From Micromonospora sp. C95 (GTDB taxonomy: Bacteria > Actinomycetota > Actinomycetes > Mycobacteriales > Micromonosporaceae): a stretch of 54,658 nucleotides of DNA. Both the position numbers and the translations under genes were made by a program. Below, piece after piece: positions 1 to 7,245 of the stretch. Numbering within the stretch: the first letter of the stretch is position 1; every line of letters starts with the position of its first letter. The notes below the pieces were generated by a model, which did not search any database, was not told where the DNA came from, and saw nothing but the letters and a program-made list of their open reading frames with translations. Location: the NCBI RefSeq assembly GCF_018070465.1, contig NZ_JAGPXT010000034.1, positions 1 to 54,658 of the forward strand. Reading direction: 5' to 3'.

Positions 1-8
1 GGGGGATG

Positions 9-881
9 TTAGGGGAGGAGGCGGCGGAGGGTGGTGATGTCGGCGGCGTGGCCCTCGTGGCGTTCGGTGGGGGTCTCGACGAGGATCGGGACGCCGGCGG
101 TGGCGGGGTGACGCATCAACTCGGCGAACGCGGGTTCGCCGATCATGCCCTTGCCGATGTTCTCGTGTCGGTCCCGGGTGGAGCCGCACAGATCCTTGGA
201 GTCGTTCGCGTGTACCAGCCGTAGCCGGTCCGCCCCGACGGCGGTCACCAGGGCATCCAGCGTCGCGGTCATGCCGCCCTCGGCGGCCAGGTCGTGCCCG
301 GCGGCCCAGGCGTGGCAGGTGTCGAAGCAGACCCCGAGCTGCGGATGCCGGTCCACCGCGTCGAGGTACGGCCCGAGCTGTTCCACCCGGCAGGCCAGTG
401 ACCGGCCGCCACCGGCGCTCGGCTCGACCAGCAGCATCGGGCCGCCCGCGTCGGCGGCCGAGTCGAGCAGCGGCAAGAGCGACTCGCGTACCTGCCGCAT
501 GGCCGCGTCGGCATGCCCGGCGTCCACCGCGCTGCCGGCGTGGAAGACCACCCCCCGGGCGCCGATCGCCGCACCACGGCGCAGCGCGTGGGCCAGGCTC
601 TGGGTCGACCGCTCGACCGTTGCCGCCGTCGGTGAGCCGAGGTTGACCAGCAGCGAGGCGTGAATGTAGACGACGACGCCGCGTTCGGCGCAGCCGTCCC
701 GGAACAGCGCGTCCTGCACCGGATCGCCGACCGGCATCGCCCAGCCCCGCGAGTTGCCGACGTAGACCTGCGCCACCTCGGAGCCGGTCGCGTCCACGTA
801 CGGCAGCGCCGCCTTCGCCAGCCCACCCGAGGTGGGCGTGTGCGAACCGATCGGCCGGTGCCCGGGATCCGGTGCCGGCAT
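9..881 (-). CDS. nfo: Deoxyribonuclease IV (AP endonuclease family 2)
   Basis: This 290-residue protein resembles endonuclease IV, the zinc-dependent TIM-barrel enzyme that cuts DNA at abasic sites in base excision repair. The sequence shows the family pattern: an N-terminal IGSHTPTSGG, then HAGSA, LLVEPSAGGG, CFDTCHAWAAG, HANDSKD, RHENIGKG and a final ILVETPTE, which supply the His, Glu and Asp metal ligands. The ATG at 879-881 is chosen because it overlaps the upstream kinase stop in a TGATG junction; an in-frame GTG at 888-890 would add three residues. It is the downstream gene of a two-gene minus-strand unit with the kinase. The length is normal and the gene is complete, with its stop next to the window edge. 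Confidence 0.93.
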   Translation of the reverse strand: MPAPDPGHRPIGSHTPTSGGLAKAALPYVDATGSEVAQVYVGNSRGWAMPVGDPVQDALFRDGCAERGVVVYIHASLLVNLGSPTAATVERSTQSLAHALRRGAAIGARGVVFHAGSAVDAGHADAAMRQVRESLLPLLDSAADAGGPMLLVEPSAGGGRSLACRVEQLGPYLDAVDRHPQLGVCFDTCHAWAAGHDLAAEGGMTATLDALVTAVGADRLRLVHANDSKDLCGSTRDRHENIGKGMIGEPAFAELMRHPATAGVPILVETPTERHEGHAADITTLRRLLP

Positions 882-2869
882 CAGAAGCACCCGATGGTGA
901 TCTGGGTGCCCGGGGCGACCTGGGCGTTCTCGTTCGGGTTCTGGAACCGGGTGACGGCGTTCGGGTTGAACTGCACCGCCACCGGGAAGCCCTGGCTCTC
1001 CAGCACCTGCTTGGCCTGCTGGCAGGGCAGGTCGACGACGCGCGGCACGGTCACCAGCGGGGGGCCCTCGCTGACCTCGAGCCGGATCTGGGCACCCTTC
1101 TCCACGCCGCCGCCGGCAGCCGGGCTCTGCCCGATCACCTCGTCACGCGGCTTGTCGGACTCCTTGCGCGTCGGCTCCACCAGCACCAGGCCGAGCTGTG
1201 CGATCTGGTTACGGGCGTCGTTGAGGTTCTTGCCGACCAGGTTCGGCACGGTGATCGGGGCCCGGCCCTTACTGAGGATGACGGTGATCTCGTCGCCTGG
1301 TTTGACCTCCTCGCCCGCCTTCGGGTCGGTGGCCACCACGATGCCCTCCGGCAGGCTGTCGTCGTACCGGGCGGTGCCCTTGACGACCTCGAGCTGGGCG
1401 CTGACCAGGTCGGCCTCGGCCAGCGCGAACTCCTTGCCCACCACGTCCGGCAACTCGAAGCGTTCCGGCCCGAGCGACAGGGTGAGGGTGATGGTGCCGC
1501 CCCTGAGGATCCGGGCGGACGAGGCGGGATCCTGGCCCAGCACACCGTCGCGGGGGATCTGATCGTCGTACCGCGGGTCGGCGTAGACCACCTCGAAGCC
1601 CGCCTGGGAGGCCTGTGCCTCCGCCTCTGCCTTGCTCATGCTCACCAGTTGCGGCGCGGTGGTGTATCGACCGACCCCGAACCACCAGCCACCGAGCGCG
1701 GCCACCAGCCCGAGCACCACGACGACGGCCGCCACGCCGAGACGTCCACCGCCCTGACCGGTCAGCCGGGCGCCCAGTCCGGCCAGTCGGGTCCGCAGAT
1801 CGTCGCCGCCGCTCGGCGTCGCCCGGCGCCGACCGCGGGCGGGCGGGCCGCCTTCGGGCAGGCGGGCCCAGGTCGGTCGCTCGGGCGGACGTACGGGCGC
1901 GACCATCATCGTCGGTTGCGACACCGCCGGGCCCTCGGCCACCGGGGCGATCAGGGCGGTGTGGCTGTTCGGGCTGCCGACGCCGTCCCGGGCCACCTGG
2001 ACCTCGGCCAGCAGCGTGCCGGCGTCGCCCGGACGGGTCGTCGGATCACGACGGGTGGCGCGGGCGACCAGGTCGTCGAGCACTCTCGGCAGGCTGGGCA
2101 CCAGCGTCGACGGCGCGGGTACGTCCCGGTCGACGTGCTGCCAGGCGATGTCGATCGGCCGGTCACCGTCGTACGGCACCCGGCCGGTGAGCATCTCGAA
2201 CAGCACGATGCCCGTCGAGTAGACGTCGGTGCGGGCGTCGGCCCGGCCGTCGGTGACCAGTTCCGGAGCGACGTACGCCACGGTGGCCATCAGCTGGTTT
2301 GCGCTGTCGTGGTCGGTGCTCGCCTCGACGGCCCGGGCCAACCCGAAGTCGGTCACCTTGACCACGCTGTCGACGAGGTTGGCCGGACCGCCGCTGGGTG
2401 CCTCGGCGACCAGCACGTTCTCCGGTTTCACGTCGCGGTGCACCAGGCCGGCCCGGTGGGCGGCGCCGATCGCCGCGAGCATCTGCTCGGTGATGGCCAG
2501 CGCCTCGTCCGGGTTCAGCCGGCGCCGCTCGGCCAGCACCTCGCGCAGGGTGCGGCCGCGGACGTACTCCATGACCAGGTACGGCCGCCCGGCGTGGGTG
2601 CCCTGGTCGTAGACCGCCACCACGTTCGGGTGGGTGAGCCGGGCGATCGTCTTGGCCTCGTCGGTGAACCGGTCGACGAAGCTGGGCCGACCGGCCTGCC
2701 CGGGAGGCCCCTGGGTGGAGTGAATGATCTTGACTGCGACGGTGCGTTCGAGTCGCTCGTCGGTGGCGGTGTACACGGTCGCCATGCCGCCACGGGCCAC
2801 GCGACCGCGAATGCGGTAGCGCCCGTCGATCAGCGAGCCCAGCAACGTGTCGGCGACCTGTGTGTCCAT
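881..2869 (-). CDS. Transmembrane Ser/Thr protein kinase with PASTA repeats (PknB/PknL type)
   Basis: This 662-residue membrane kinase probably senses cell wall fragments and phosphorylates growth and division proteins. The N-terminal kinase domain (about 15-280) has the glycine loop GRVARGGMATVY, the lysine of VAVK (K47), HRD at 144-146 and DFGLAR. After a Pro/Arg-rich linker comes one membrane segment, LGVAAVVVVLGLVAALGGWW. The extracellular part holds four PASTA repeats; the first is degenerate and the others begin FELPDVVGK, ITVPNLVGK and VTVPRVVDL. Position beside an Rv2175c-like gene matches M. tuberculosis pknL, but from memory PknL has no PASTA repeats, so the domain layout is PknB-like. 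The start lies 8 nt after a TAGACT box. Confidence 0.95.
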   Translation of the reverse strand: MDTQVADTLLGSLIDGRYRIRGRVARGGMATVYTATDERLERTVAVKIIHSTQGPPGQAGRPSFVDRFTDEAKTIARLTHPNVVAVYDQGTHAGRPYLVMEYVRGRTLREVLAERRRLNPDEALAITEQMLAAIGAAHRAGLVHRDVKPENVLVAEAPSGGPANLVDSVVKVTDFGLARAVEASTDHDSANQLMATVAYVAPELVTDGRADARTDVYSTGIVLFEMLTGRVPYDGDRPIDIAWQHVDRDVPAPSTLVPSLPRVLDDLVARATRRDPTTRPGDAGTLLAEVQVARDGVGSPNSHTALIAPVAEGPAVSQPTMMVAPVRPPERPTWARLPEGGPPARGRRRATPSGGDDLRTRLAGLGARLTGQGGGRLGVAAVVVVLGLVAALGGWWFGVGRYTTAPQLVSMSKAEAEAQASQAGFEVVYADPRYDDQIPRDGVLGQDPASSARILRGGTITLTLSLGPERFELPDVVGKEFALAEADLVSAQLEVVKGTARYDDSLPEGIVVATDPKAGEEVKPGDEITVILSKGRAPITVPNLVGKNLNDARNQIAQLGLVLVEPTRKESDKPRDEVIGQSPAAGGGVEKGAQIRLEVSEGPPLVTVPRVVDLPCQQAKQVLESQGFPVAVQFNPNAVTRFQNPNENAQVAPGTQITIGCF

Positions 2870-2877
2870 CGGCAGGC

Positions 2878-2883
2878 AGTCTA
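2878..2883 (-). promoter_or_regulatory. -10 box of the PASTA kinase gene, near-leaderless start
   Basis: On the minus strand TAGACT ends 8 nt before the ATG at 2869 and no Shine-Dalgarno sequence precedes that ATG. A possible -35 (TTCAAC, 2902-2907) lies 18 nt upstream. Transcription would start at or within 1-2 nt of the start codon. This is inferred from sequence only. Confidence 0.45.
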
Positions 2884-3034
2884 TGTGTCGGGGGGACGAA
2901 GGTTGAACAGGATGCTACCGGCAGCCACCCAGGCGCGGGTCCGACGCGCGCACAGGGTGATGGTTGCCCCTGCTCAGGGTGGTCGCCGGGAGGTCGTTGA
3001 CCGGGTCGGGGGGTGGCGTGGCAGGGTGTTGCCC

Positions 3035-3418
3035 GTGACCGAATCCGTACCCGCCGAGGGCGGCGCACCCCTGGCCGGTCCCGCCGACGCGGCGGGCTGG
3101 CTGACCCTGCCGGACGTCGCCGAACGGCTCGACCTGCCGATCAGCAAGGTCCACCAGATGATCCGGGACCGGGAACTGATCGCGGTACGCCGGGACGGCG
3201 TCCGCCGGATCCCGGCCGACCTGGTGGCCAACCGGACCGTGCTCAAACACCTGCCGGGTGTGCTCACCCTGCTGGCCGACGCCGGTTACGACGACGAGGC
3301 CGCGCTGCGCTGGCTCTACCAGCCCGACGACACGTTGGCCGGTGGCACCCCCGCGACCGCCCTCGGCGGTGACCAGGCCCGTGAGGTCAAGCGCCGCGCC
3401 CAGGCCCTGGGCTTCTGA
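3035..3418 (+). CDS. Winged-helix DNA-binding protein, Rv2175c family
   Basis: This 127-residue protein resembles Rv2175c of M. tuberculosis, a small DNA-binding protein reported as a PknL substrate. The helix-turn-helix is visible as WLTLPDVAERLDLPISKVHQ followed by RDRELIAVRRDG and IPADLV, and the second half (LKHLPGVLTLLADAGYDDEAALRWLY) fits the family C-terminal domain. It is divergent from the PASTA kinase with a 165-nt spacer, which supports a kinase-substrate pairing, and the short N-terminal tail with a Thr at residue 2 is where phosphorylation would be expected. The frame stays open far upstream, so the start is uncertain; GTG 3035 gives the usual family length and GTG 3026 is an alternative. 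Confidence 0.88.
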   Translation: MTESVPAEGGAPLAGPADAAGWLTLPDVAERLDLPISKVHQMIRDRELIAVRRDGVRRIPADLVANRTVLKHLPGVLTLLADAGYDDEAALRWLYQPDDTLAGGTPATALGGDQAREVKRRAQALGF

Positions 3419-3484
3419 CGCACACCGGACGGCAGGCAGGTGCGCGGGCCGCGTGTCCGGGAGCGCTGAGCCGCACCGGGTGGG

Positions 3485-4567
3485 TCAGTCGGCGCGGCGG
3501 GTGGCGGCGATGGCCAGGTCCACCAGGGCCTGCCGGGCCTCGGTGTCCAGGTCGACGGCGGTGAGCGCGGCGAGCGCCGCGTCGGTGAGTGTGACGATGC
3601 GCTGCTCGGTACGGGCCAGCGCGCCGGTGTCGACGATCAGTTCCCGCAGCCGGGCCACCCCGGTGGCGTCCAGGTCGTCGTCGCCGAGGCCACCGAGCAG
3701 CCGGGTGCGGCCGGCGTCGTCGGCCGCCTCCAGGGCCGCCGCCACCAGGTAGGTCCGCTTGCCCTCGCGTAGATCGTCGCCGGCCGGCTTGCCGGTCTGC
3801 GCCGGGTCGCCGAAGACGCCCAGCACGTCGTCGCGCAGCTGAAACGCCTCACCCAACGGCATGCCGTACGCCGAGTAGGCGATGCGTACGTCGGCGGGGG
3901 CGTCGGCCAGCGCCGCGCCGATCAGCAGTGGCCGTTCCACGGTGTACTTGGCCGACTTGTACCGGGCGACCTTGCCGGCCTGTTCCAGCGAGGCGTCGCC
4001 GGTGGCCTGGGTCAGCACGTCGAGGTACTGCCCGATGGTGACCTCGGTGCGCATCTCGTCGAAGTCCGGCCGGGCCCGGGCCACCGTCCGGGGGTCGAGC
4101 CCGGCGGAGTGCAGCAGTTCGTCGGACCAGACCAGGCACAGATCGCCGAGCAGGATCGCCGCGGCGTCACCGAAGCCGTCCGGGTCGCCACCCCAGCCGG
4201 CGCGACGGTGCCGGGTGGCGAACCGCCGGTGCACGGCGGGCTCACCTCGTCGGGTGTCCGAGCGGTCCATCAGGTCGTCGTGGATCAGTGCGCTGGCCTG
4301 CACGAATTCGAGCGCGGCGAGGGCGGTCACCACCGGATCGGTGTCCACCCCGCCGGCACCCCGGTAGCCCCAGTAGGCGAAGGCCGGTCGCAGCCGCTTG
4401 CCACCACCCAGCACGAACGCCTCGATCGCCTCGGCGACCGGCACCAGGGCGTCGTCGACGTCGGTCATCCAGGCGCGACGCCCGGCGAGGAAGTCCGACA
4501 GCGCCTTGTCGACCCGCTGGCGCAAGCTGGCACGGTCGACGGGGGAGACGGGAGCAGCATGGGTCAC
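3485..4567 (-). CDS. idsA: Polyprenyl diphosphate synthase (geranylgeranyl/farnesyl type)
   Basis: This 360-residue all-helical prenyltransferase condenses IPP with allylic diphosphates. It has the first Asp-rich motif HDDLMDRSDTRRG and the second-site sequence LRDDVLGVFGDP followed by GKPAGDDLREGKRT, which is how actinobacterial IdsA-type short-chain synthases read. Product length (C15 or C20) cannot be settled from motifs alone. It is convergent with the Rv2175c-like gene, the same neighbourhood as idsA2 in M. tuberculosis. A GGPP product could feed the carotenoid genes at 7937-12737, but that link is inferred. The GTG start follows a TAGCGT box by 6 nt with no ribosome binding site. Confidence 0.92.
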   Translation of the reverse strand: MTHAAPVSPVDRASLRQRVDKALSDFLAGRRAWMTDVDDALVPVAEAIEAFVLGGGKRLRPAFAYWGYRGAGGVDTDPVVTALAALEFVQASALIHDDLMDRSDTRRGEPAVHRRFATRHRRAGWGGDPDGFGDAAAILLGDLCLVWSDELLHSAGLDPRTVARARPDFDEMRTEVTIGQYLDVLTQATGDASLEQAGKVARYKSAKYTVERPLLIGAALADAPADVRIAYSAYGMPLGEAFQLRDDVLGVFGDPAQTGKPAGDDLREGKRTYLVAAALEAADDAGRTRLLGGLGDDDLDATGVARLRELIVDTGALARTEQRIVTLTDAALAALTAVDLDTEARQALVDLAIAATRRAD

Positions 4568-4573
4568 GTCCCG

Positions 4574-4579
4574 ACGCTA
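4574..4579 (-). promoter_or_regulatory. -10 box before idsA, leaderless start
   Basis: TAGCGT on the minus strand ends 6 nt before the GTG at 4567, and the spacer has no Shine-Dalgarno sequence. The expected transcription start coincides with the start codon. Confidence 0.45.
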
Positions 4580-4726
4580 GTGGGTCGCGGTCCGCCGCGA
4601 CGACCCACCCGCCCTCCGGCGCGTCGGGGTCAACTGCTGGTCGCGGCCGGATCGGTGCCCTGCCGGAGGGGCGGGTCGGCGATCGACGCCCTCGGGGTGA
4701 CGGTCGACAAGCCTGACCCCTGGCGC

Positions 4727-5090
4727 TCAGCCAGCCACCTTGAGCCCTTCGATCAGGACGAAGACTGTCCGCCGTGCTACGGCATTCCCCTTGTCGTCAA
4801 CCTGATACCCCTCCAACCAGATCCACCCGTCGTACGTGGTCCAGTCAAGCGTCTTGATCACCCGGAGCCTGATCGGCCGGTAGAACTGTGGGCTTGCTTC
4901 CCGAGAGATCCACAGGAGATCGCCCGACCGAGGTGCGCCAGGTGTTGATGGTCTCCGCCGCGAACGCGAGGCTCGGGCAGGAGCCGTCGGGCCGGCAGCG
5001 TGAGCAGACCGTGACGTGATGAGCGTCGATGATCGACCAGGCGATACCGACCCTGAACGGGACTTCATCCCTGATCCGGTCGAGTGCCAT
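4727..5090 (-). pseudogene. Frameshifted small cysteine-motif hypothetical protein
   Basis: Two reading frames on the minus strand look like halves of one protein. The first starts at ATG 5090 and contains HVTVCSRCRPDGSC and LAFAAETINTWR, a compact C-x2-C-x5-C pattern. The second ends at 4727 and contains LLWISREASPQFYRPIRLRV and TTYDGWIWLEGYQVDDKGN, with protein-like composition but no ATG, GTG or TTG close upstream in frame. The frames meet near 4930 and differ by one base, so a single-base indel (mutation or sequencing error) would split an intact gene of about 120 residues. The first frame alone would stop at 4845 after 81 residues with a tail of different character. The function is unknown. 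Two independent overlapping genes remain possible. Confidence 0.5.
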
Positions 5091-5283
5091 GGCCCCTCTG
5101 ATTCATCGACCGGACTACGAACCCCGACCGCCACCACCCGCCACGGGTCACCACTGTGACGTTCAGCAACAGCCGTGCCCTGTCGTTCCACGCGGGCCAC
5201 ACCCTGCCCCCTCCGTGTTGCGGAGTTGGCTGCACGACGTCCACGGGCTCATCTCGGCGTTGGAACCATTTGATCCTAGTCAT
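5065..5283 (-). CDS. Small hypothetical protein of the accessory island
   Basis: This 72-residue ORF starts MTRIKWFQRRDEPVDVV and contains GGGRVWPAWNDRARLLLN. No family was recognised with confidence; the basic start and the central PAWN segment look protein-like. Its ATG is the last triplet, read on the minus strand, of the right-hand palindrome half at 5276-5283, and a TACTCT box lies 6 nt upstream, so it may be translated from a leaderless mRNA. Its 3' end overlaps the start of the next minus-strand ORF (ATG 5090) by 26 nt, suggesting a two-gene unit. It is divergent from the AlpA-like gene at 5373. Confidence 0.45.
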   Translation of the reverse strand: MTRIKWFQRRDEPVDVVQPTPQHGGGRVWPAWNDRARLLLNVTVVTRGGWWRSGFVVRSMNQRGHGTRPDQG

Positions 5284-5304
5284 ACGCCTAGAGTAAATGA
5301 CTAG
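5276..5304. promoter_or_regulatory. Palindromic operator-like site in a divergent promoter
   Basis: CTAGTCAT (5276-5283) and ATGACTAG (5297-5304) form a perfect 8-bp inverted repeat with a 13-nt spacer. The spacer carries TACTCT on the minus strand (5290-5295), a candidate -10 for the ORF starting at 5283. CGCCTAG occurs at 5285-5291 and again at 5341-5347. A possible plus-strand -10, TAGGCT, sits at 5318-5323 ahead of the AlpA-like gene. The region is clearly AT-richer than its surroundings. A dimeric regulator, perhaps one of the two encoded nearby, may bind here. Confidence 0.5.
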
Positions 5305-5372
5305 AGGCGACGTACAGTAGGCTTCCGTAAAGGTGACACACGCCTAGTTGGCAGACACCTACCTTCCTGCTC

Positions 5373-5567
5373 ATGGCGAGGAAGCTCCGGCTGGTCGGGT
5401 CCGCAGAGATCCGGATCATGCTTGGTGGTGTCTCGCGCCAGCGTGTCTACCAGATCACCACCCGGCGTGACTTCCCTGAGCCTGTTGCGCAGCTGTCGAT
5501 GGGAAACGTCTGGCTTGCTGAGGACGTTGAGCGCTGGATCGCAGAGCGACGCGCCGATCTGGACTAG
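5373..5567 (+). CDS. AlpA/excisionase-like helix-turn-helix protein
   Basis: This 64-residue protein has the MerR/AlpA-type winged helix: VGSAEIRIMLGGVSRQRVYQ (first helices and turn), then TTRRDFPEPVAQLSMGNVWL and AEDVERWIAERRADLD. Such proteins are single-domain DNA-binding factors common in mobile elements and as small regulators in actinomycetes. It starts at ATG 5373 with no clear ribosome binding site and probably uses the promoter near 5318-5323. It lies between a divergent small-ORF unit and a truncated copy of an XRE gene. No integrase or replication gene is present, so it is either a remnant of an element or a stand-alone regulator. Confidence 0.75.
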   Translation: MARKLRLVGSAEIRIMLGGVSRQRVYQITTRRDFPEPVAQLSMGNVWLAEDVERWIAERRADLD

Positions 5568-5592
5568 CTGGTTGCTGCCTCCGGAGCGCCCG

Positions 5593-5661
5593 GCGGGTCG
5601 TGACCGGGTCACCATCGGGCCGAGCGGCGGTTGGCCGGGCGAGGGCTGTGACACCGGGGCC
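5593..5661 (-). pseudogene. Truncated duplicate of the XRE-gene 5' end (69-bp repeat)
   Basis: This stretch matches 5970-6038 at about 60 of 69 positions (roughly 87%). It covers a short upstream segment and the first codons of the neighbouring regulator: a GTG at 5652-5654 would start MSQPSPGQPPLGPMVTRSR, against MSQPPPSRPPIGPMVARLR in the intact gene. Similarity stops after about 20 codons, close to the end of the AlpA-like gene. It is best read as the remnant of a second XRE gene copy whose body has been lost or replaced. Confidence 0.6.
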
Positions 5662-6031
5662 GGCGGGCACGCCCGGCGGGCCGGGCCGCCGTACCGGCGG
5701 TTGTGGAGGCCGAGCGGGTCGGCCCGGCCGCCGGGCCGGTGGATCTTCCTGCCGGATCAGTGGGTGTGCCGGATCCGATCGACAGGGCATCCGGCCCGGT
5801 GGCCAGGGGGCTCGCCGGCGCCGCGAGCACCAGGGCCAGCCAGCCACGCCAGAACCGGCCCGGCACCCGCACCTGCCGCTCCCACCGAGAAACCTCGTGC
5901 CGGCTCAGCGTGGACACTCCGGCGGCGGCGCAGAGTTCTGCCGCGAGGCGGGACTGGCTCCAGCCCTTGGCGAGTCGTAACCGGGCCACCATCGGGCCGA
6001 TCGGCGGTCGGCTGGGCGGCGGCTGTGACAT
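5609..6031 (-). CDS. XRE-like helix-turn-helix regulator
   Basis: This 140-residue protein has an N-terminal XRE-type domain: MVARLRLAKGWSQSRLAAEL, then GVSTLSRHEVSRWERQVRVP, with the usual W-S-Q-x-x-L-A and S-R-W-E positions. After FWRGWLALVLAAP the sequence becomes a low-complexity Ala/Pro/Arg tail without recognisable domain. The last codons run into the duplicated 69-bp segment at 5593-5661, so the C-terminus is probably not ancestral. The ATG at 6029-6031 is inside the intact copy of that repeat. It could regulate the divergent small genes of the island. The target is unknown. Confidence 0.65.
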   Translation of the reverse strand: MSQPPPSRPPIGPMVARLRLAKGWSQSRLAAELCAAAGVSTLSRHEVSRWERQVRVPGRFWRGWLALVLAAPASPLATGPDALSIGSGTPTDPAGRSTGPAAGPTRSASTTAGTAARPAGRARRPRCHSPRPANRRSARW

Positions 6032-6038
6032 CGGGGCC
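5970..6038. repeat. 69-bp direct repeat, intact copy
   Basis: Partner of the copy at 5593-5661 with about nine differences in 69 nt. It spans the start codon and first 20 codons of the XRE gene. The copies are in the same orientation, 377 nt apart. Confidence 0.7.
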
Positions 6039-6272
6039 TCCGGGGCGGGTCGCGGGGCGACGGCCCGACCCCAGCCGGTCGGGGCGGTGTCGGTGCGTAC
6101 CGTCTGCTGCTGACCCCCGCGCGGACCCCAGGTGGGCTCTCGCTCACACCCGCGCAGGTCGGAAGGCTAGTCCGGTGGTGCGACAGTTTTCCGCGTCCCA
6201 TCGAACCGGACCGATCCGCCCGACACTGTCTCCACCGCTGGGAAGCCGGTAGGGCTGTCCGGCCCGGCCCGC

Positions 6273-6278
6273 TAGAGT
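6273..6278 (+). promoter_or_regulatory. -10 box of metF, leaderless start
   Basis: TAGAGT ends 6 nt before the GTG at 6285 with no Shine-Dalgarno sequence between them. The 253-nt spacer upstream (6032-6284) holds no convincing gene. Confidence 0.5.
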
Positions 6279-6284
6279 CGGTGT

Positions 6285-7202
6285 GTGGCTCTCGGTCTTC
6301 CCTCGGTCCTCCCGAACTCGCAGCCGGCGATCGGCGAGCTGGTCCGCGACTGCCAGCCGACCTTCTCCTTCGAGTTCATGCCCCCGAAGACGGAGCAGGG
6401 CGAGCGGCAGTTGTGGCAGGCCATCCGCGAGCTGGAGCCGTTGCGTCCCTCCTTCGTCTCGATCACCTACGGGGCCGGCGGCTCGACCCGGGACACCACG
6501 GTCGCGGTCACCGAGCGGATCGCCACCGAGACCACCCTGCTGCCGATGGCCCACCTGACCGCGGTCAACCACTCCGTCGCCGAGTTGCGGCACGTGATCG
6601 GCCGGCTGGCCGGCGTCGGGGTGCGCAACGTGCTCGTGGTACGCGGCGACCCGCCGGGCGATCCCACCGGCCAGTGGATCCCGCACCCCGACGGCGTGCA
6701 CTACGCCGAGGATCTCGTCCGGCTGGTCCGGCACTCCGGCGACTTCAGCGTCGGTGTCGCCGCCTTCCCCTACCGGCATCCGCGCTCGCCGGACGTCGAC
6801 ACCGACACCGAGTACTTCATCCGTAAGTGCCGGGCCGGTGCGGACTTCGCGATCACCCAGATGTTCTTCGACGCCGACGAATATCTTCGGCTGCGTGACC
6901 GGGTGGCCGCCGCCGGCTGCGACACCCCGATCCTGGCCGGGGTGATGCCGGTGACCCGGATCGGCACCATCGAGCGGTCCGTGCAGCTGTCCGGGGCACC
7001 CTTCCCGCCGGCGCTGGCCGCGCGGTTCGAGCGGGTCGCCGACGATCCGGAGGCGGTCCGCCGGCTCGGCATCGAGCAGACCAGCGAGATGTGCCGCCGG
7101 TTGCTCGACGAGGGGGTCCCGGGGATCCACTTCATCACCTTCAACCGGTCCACCGCGACCCGGGAGATATGGCAGAACCTGCGGGTGGGCGCCGCGACGT
7201 GA
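6285..7202 (+). CDS. metF: 5,10-methylenetetrahydrofolate reductase
   Basis: This 305-residue flavoprotein TIM barrel reduces 5,10-methylene-THF to 5-methyl-THF for methionine synthesis. Family marks are FEFMPPK with the catalytic Glu, SITYGAGGSTRD, HLTAVNHS, NVLVVRGDPPGDP, the flavin-site QMFFDADEY, and the C-terminal GIHFITFNRSTATREIW. Length and motif order are those of ordinary bacterial MetF. M. tuberculosis has a MetF-like gene (Rv2172c) at the corresponding place next to idsA2; here the accessory island separates the two genes. The start follows a TAGAGT box by 6 nt. Confidence 0.95.
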   Translation: MALGLPSVLPNSQPAIGELVRDCQPTFSFEFMPPKTEQGERQLWQAIRELEPLRPSFVSITYGAGGSTRDTTVAVTERIATETTLLPMAHLTAVNHSVAELRHVIGRLAGVGVRNVLVVRGDPPGDPTGQWIPHPDGVHYAEDLVRLVRHSGDFSVGVAAFPYRHPRSPDVDTDTEYFIRKCRAGADFAITQMFFDADEYLRLRDRVAAAGCDTPILAGVMPVTRIGTIERSVQLSGAPFPPALAARFERVADDPEAVRRLGIEQTSEMCRRLLDEGVPGIHFITFNRSTATREIWQNLRVGAAT

Positions 7203-7245
7203 CATCCGGCGCGCGACACCTCGGCGCTGTCGCGACGGTTGAACC

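Noticed and set aside
872..3034. A very long plus-strand frame leading into the Rv2175c-like gene
   Set aside because: It is antisense to the kinase and has no protein-like features before about 3035; the family length supports the short gene.
3425..3460. CCGGAC/GTCCGG pair between the convergent Rv2175c-like gene and idsA
   Set aside because: Only 6 bp with a 24-nt loop; too weak to call a terminator at this GC.
4727..5200. A 157-codon minus-strand ORF taken as one gene
   Set aside because: Its first 90 codons are antisense-like and compete with the better frames at 5065-5283 and 4845-5090; only the last 60 codons look real.
5301..5654. A minus-strand ORF of 117 codons
   Set aside because: Only its first 20 codons match the XRE gene; the rest is antisense to the AlpA-like gene and not protein-like. 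Reported instead as a truncated duplicate.
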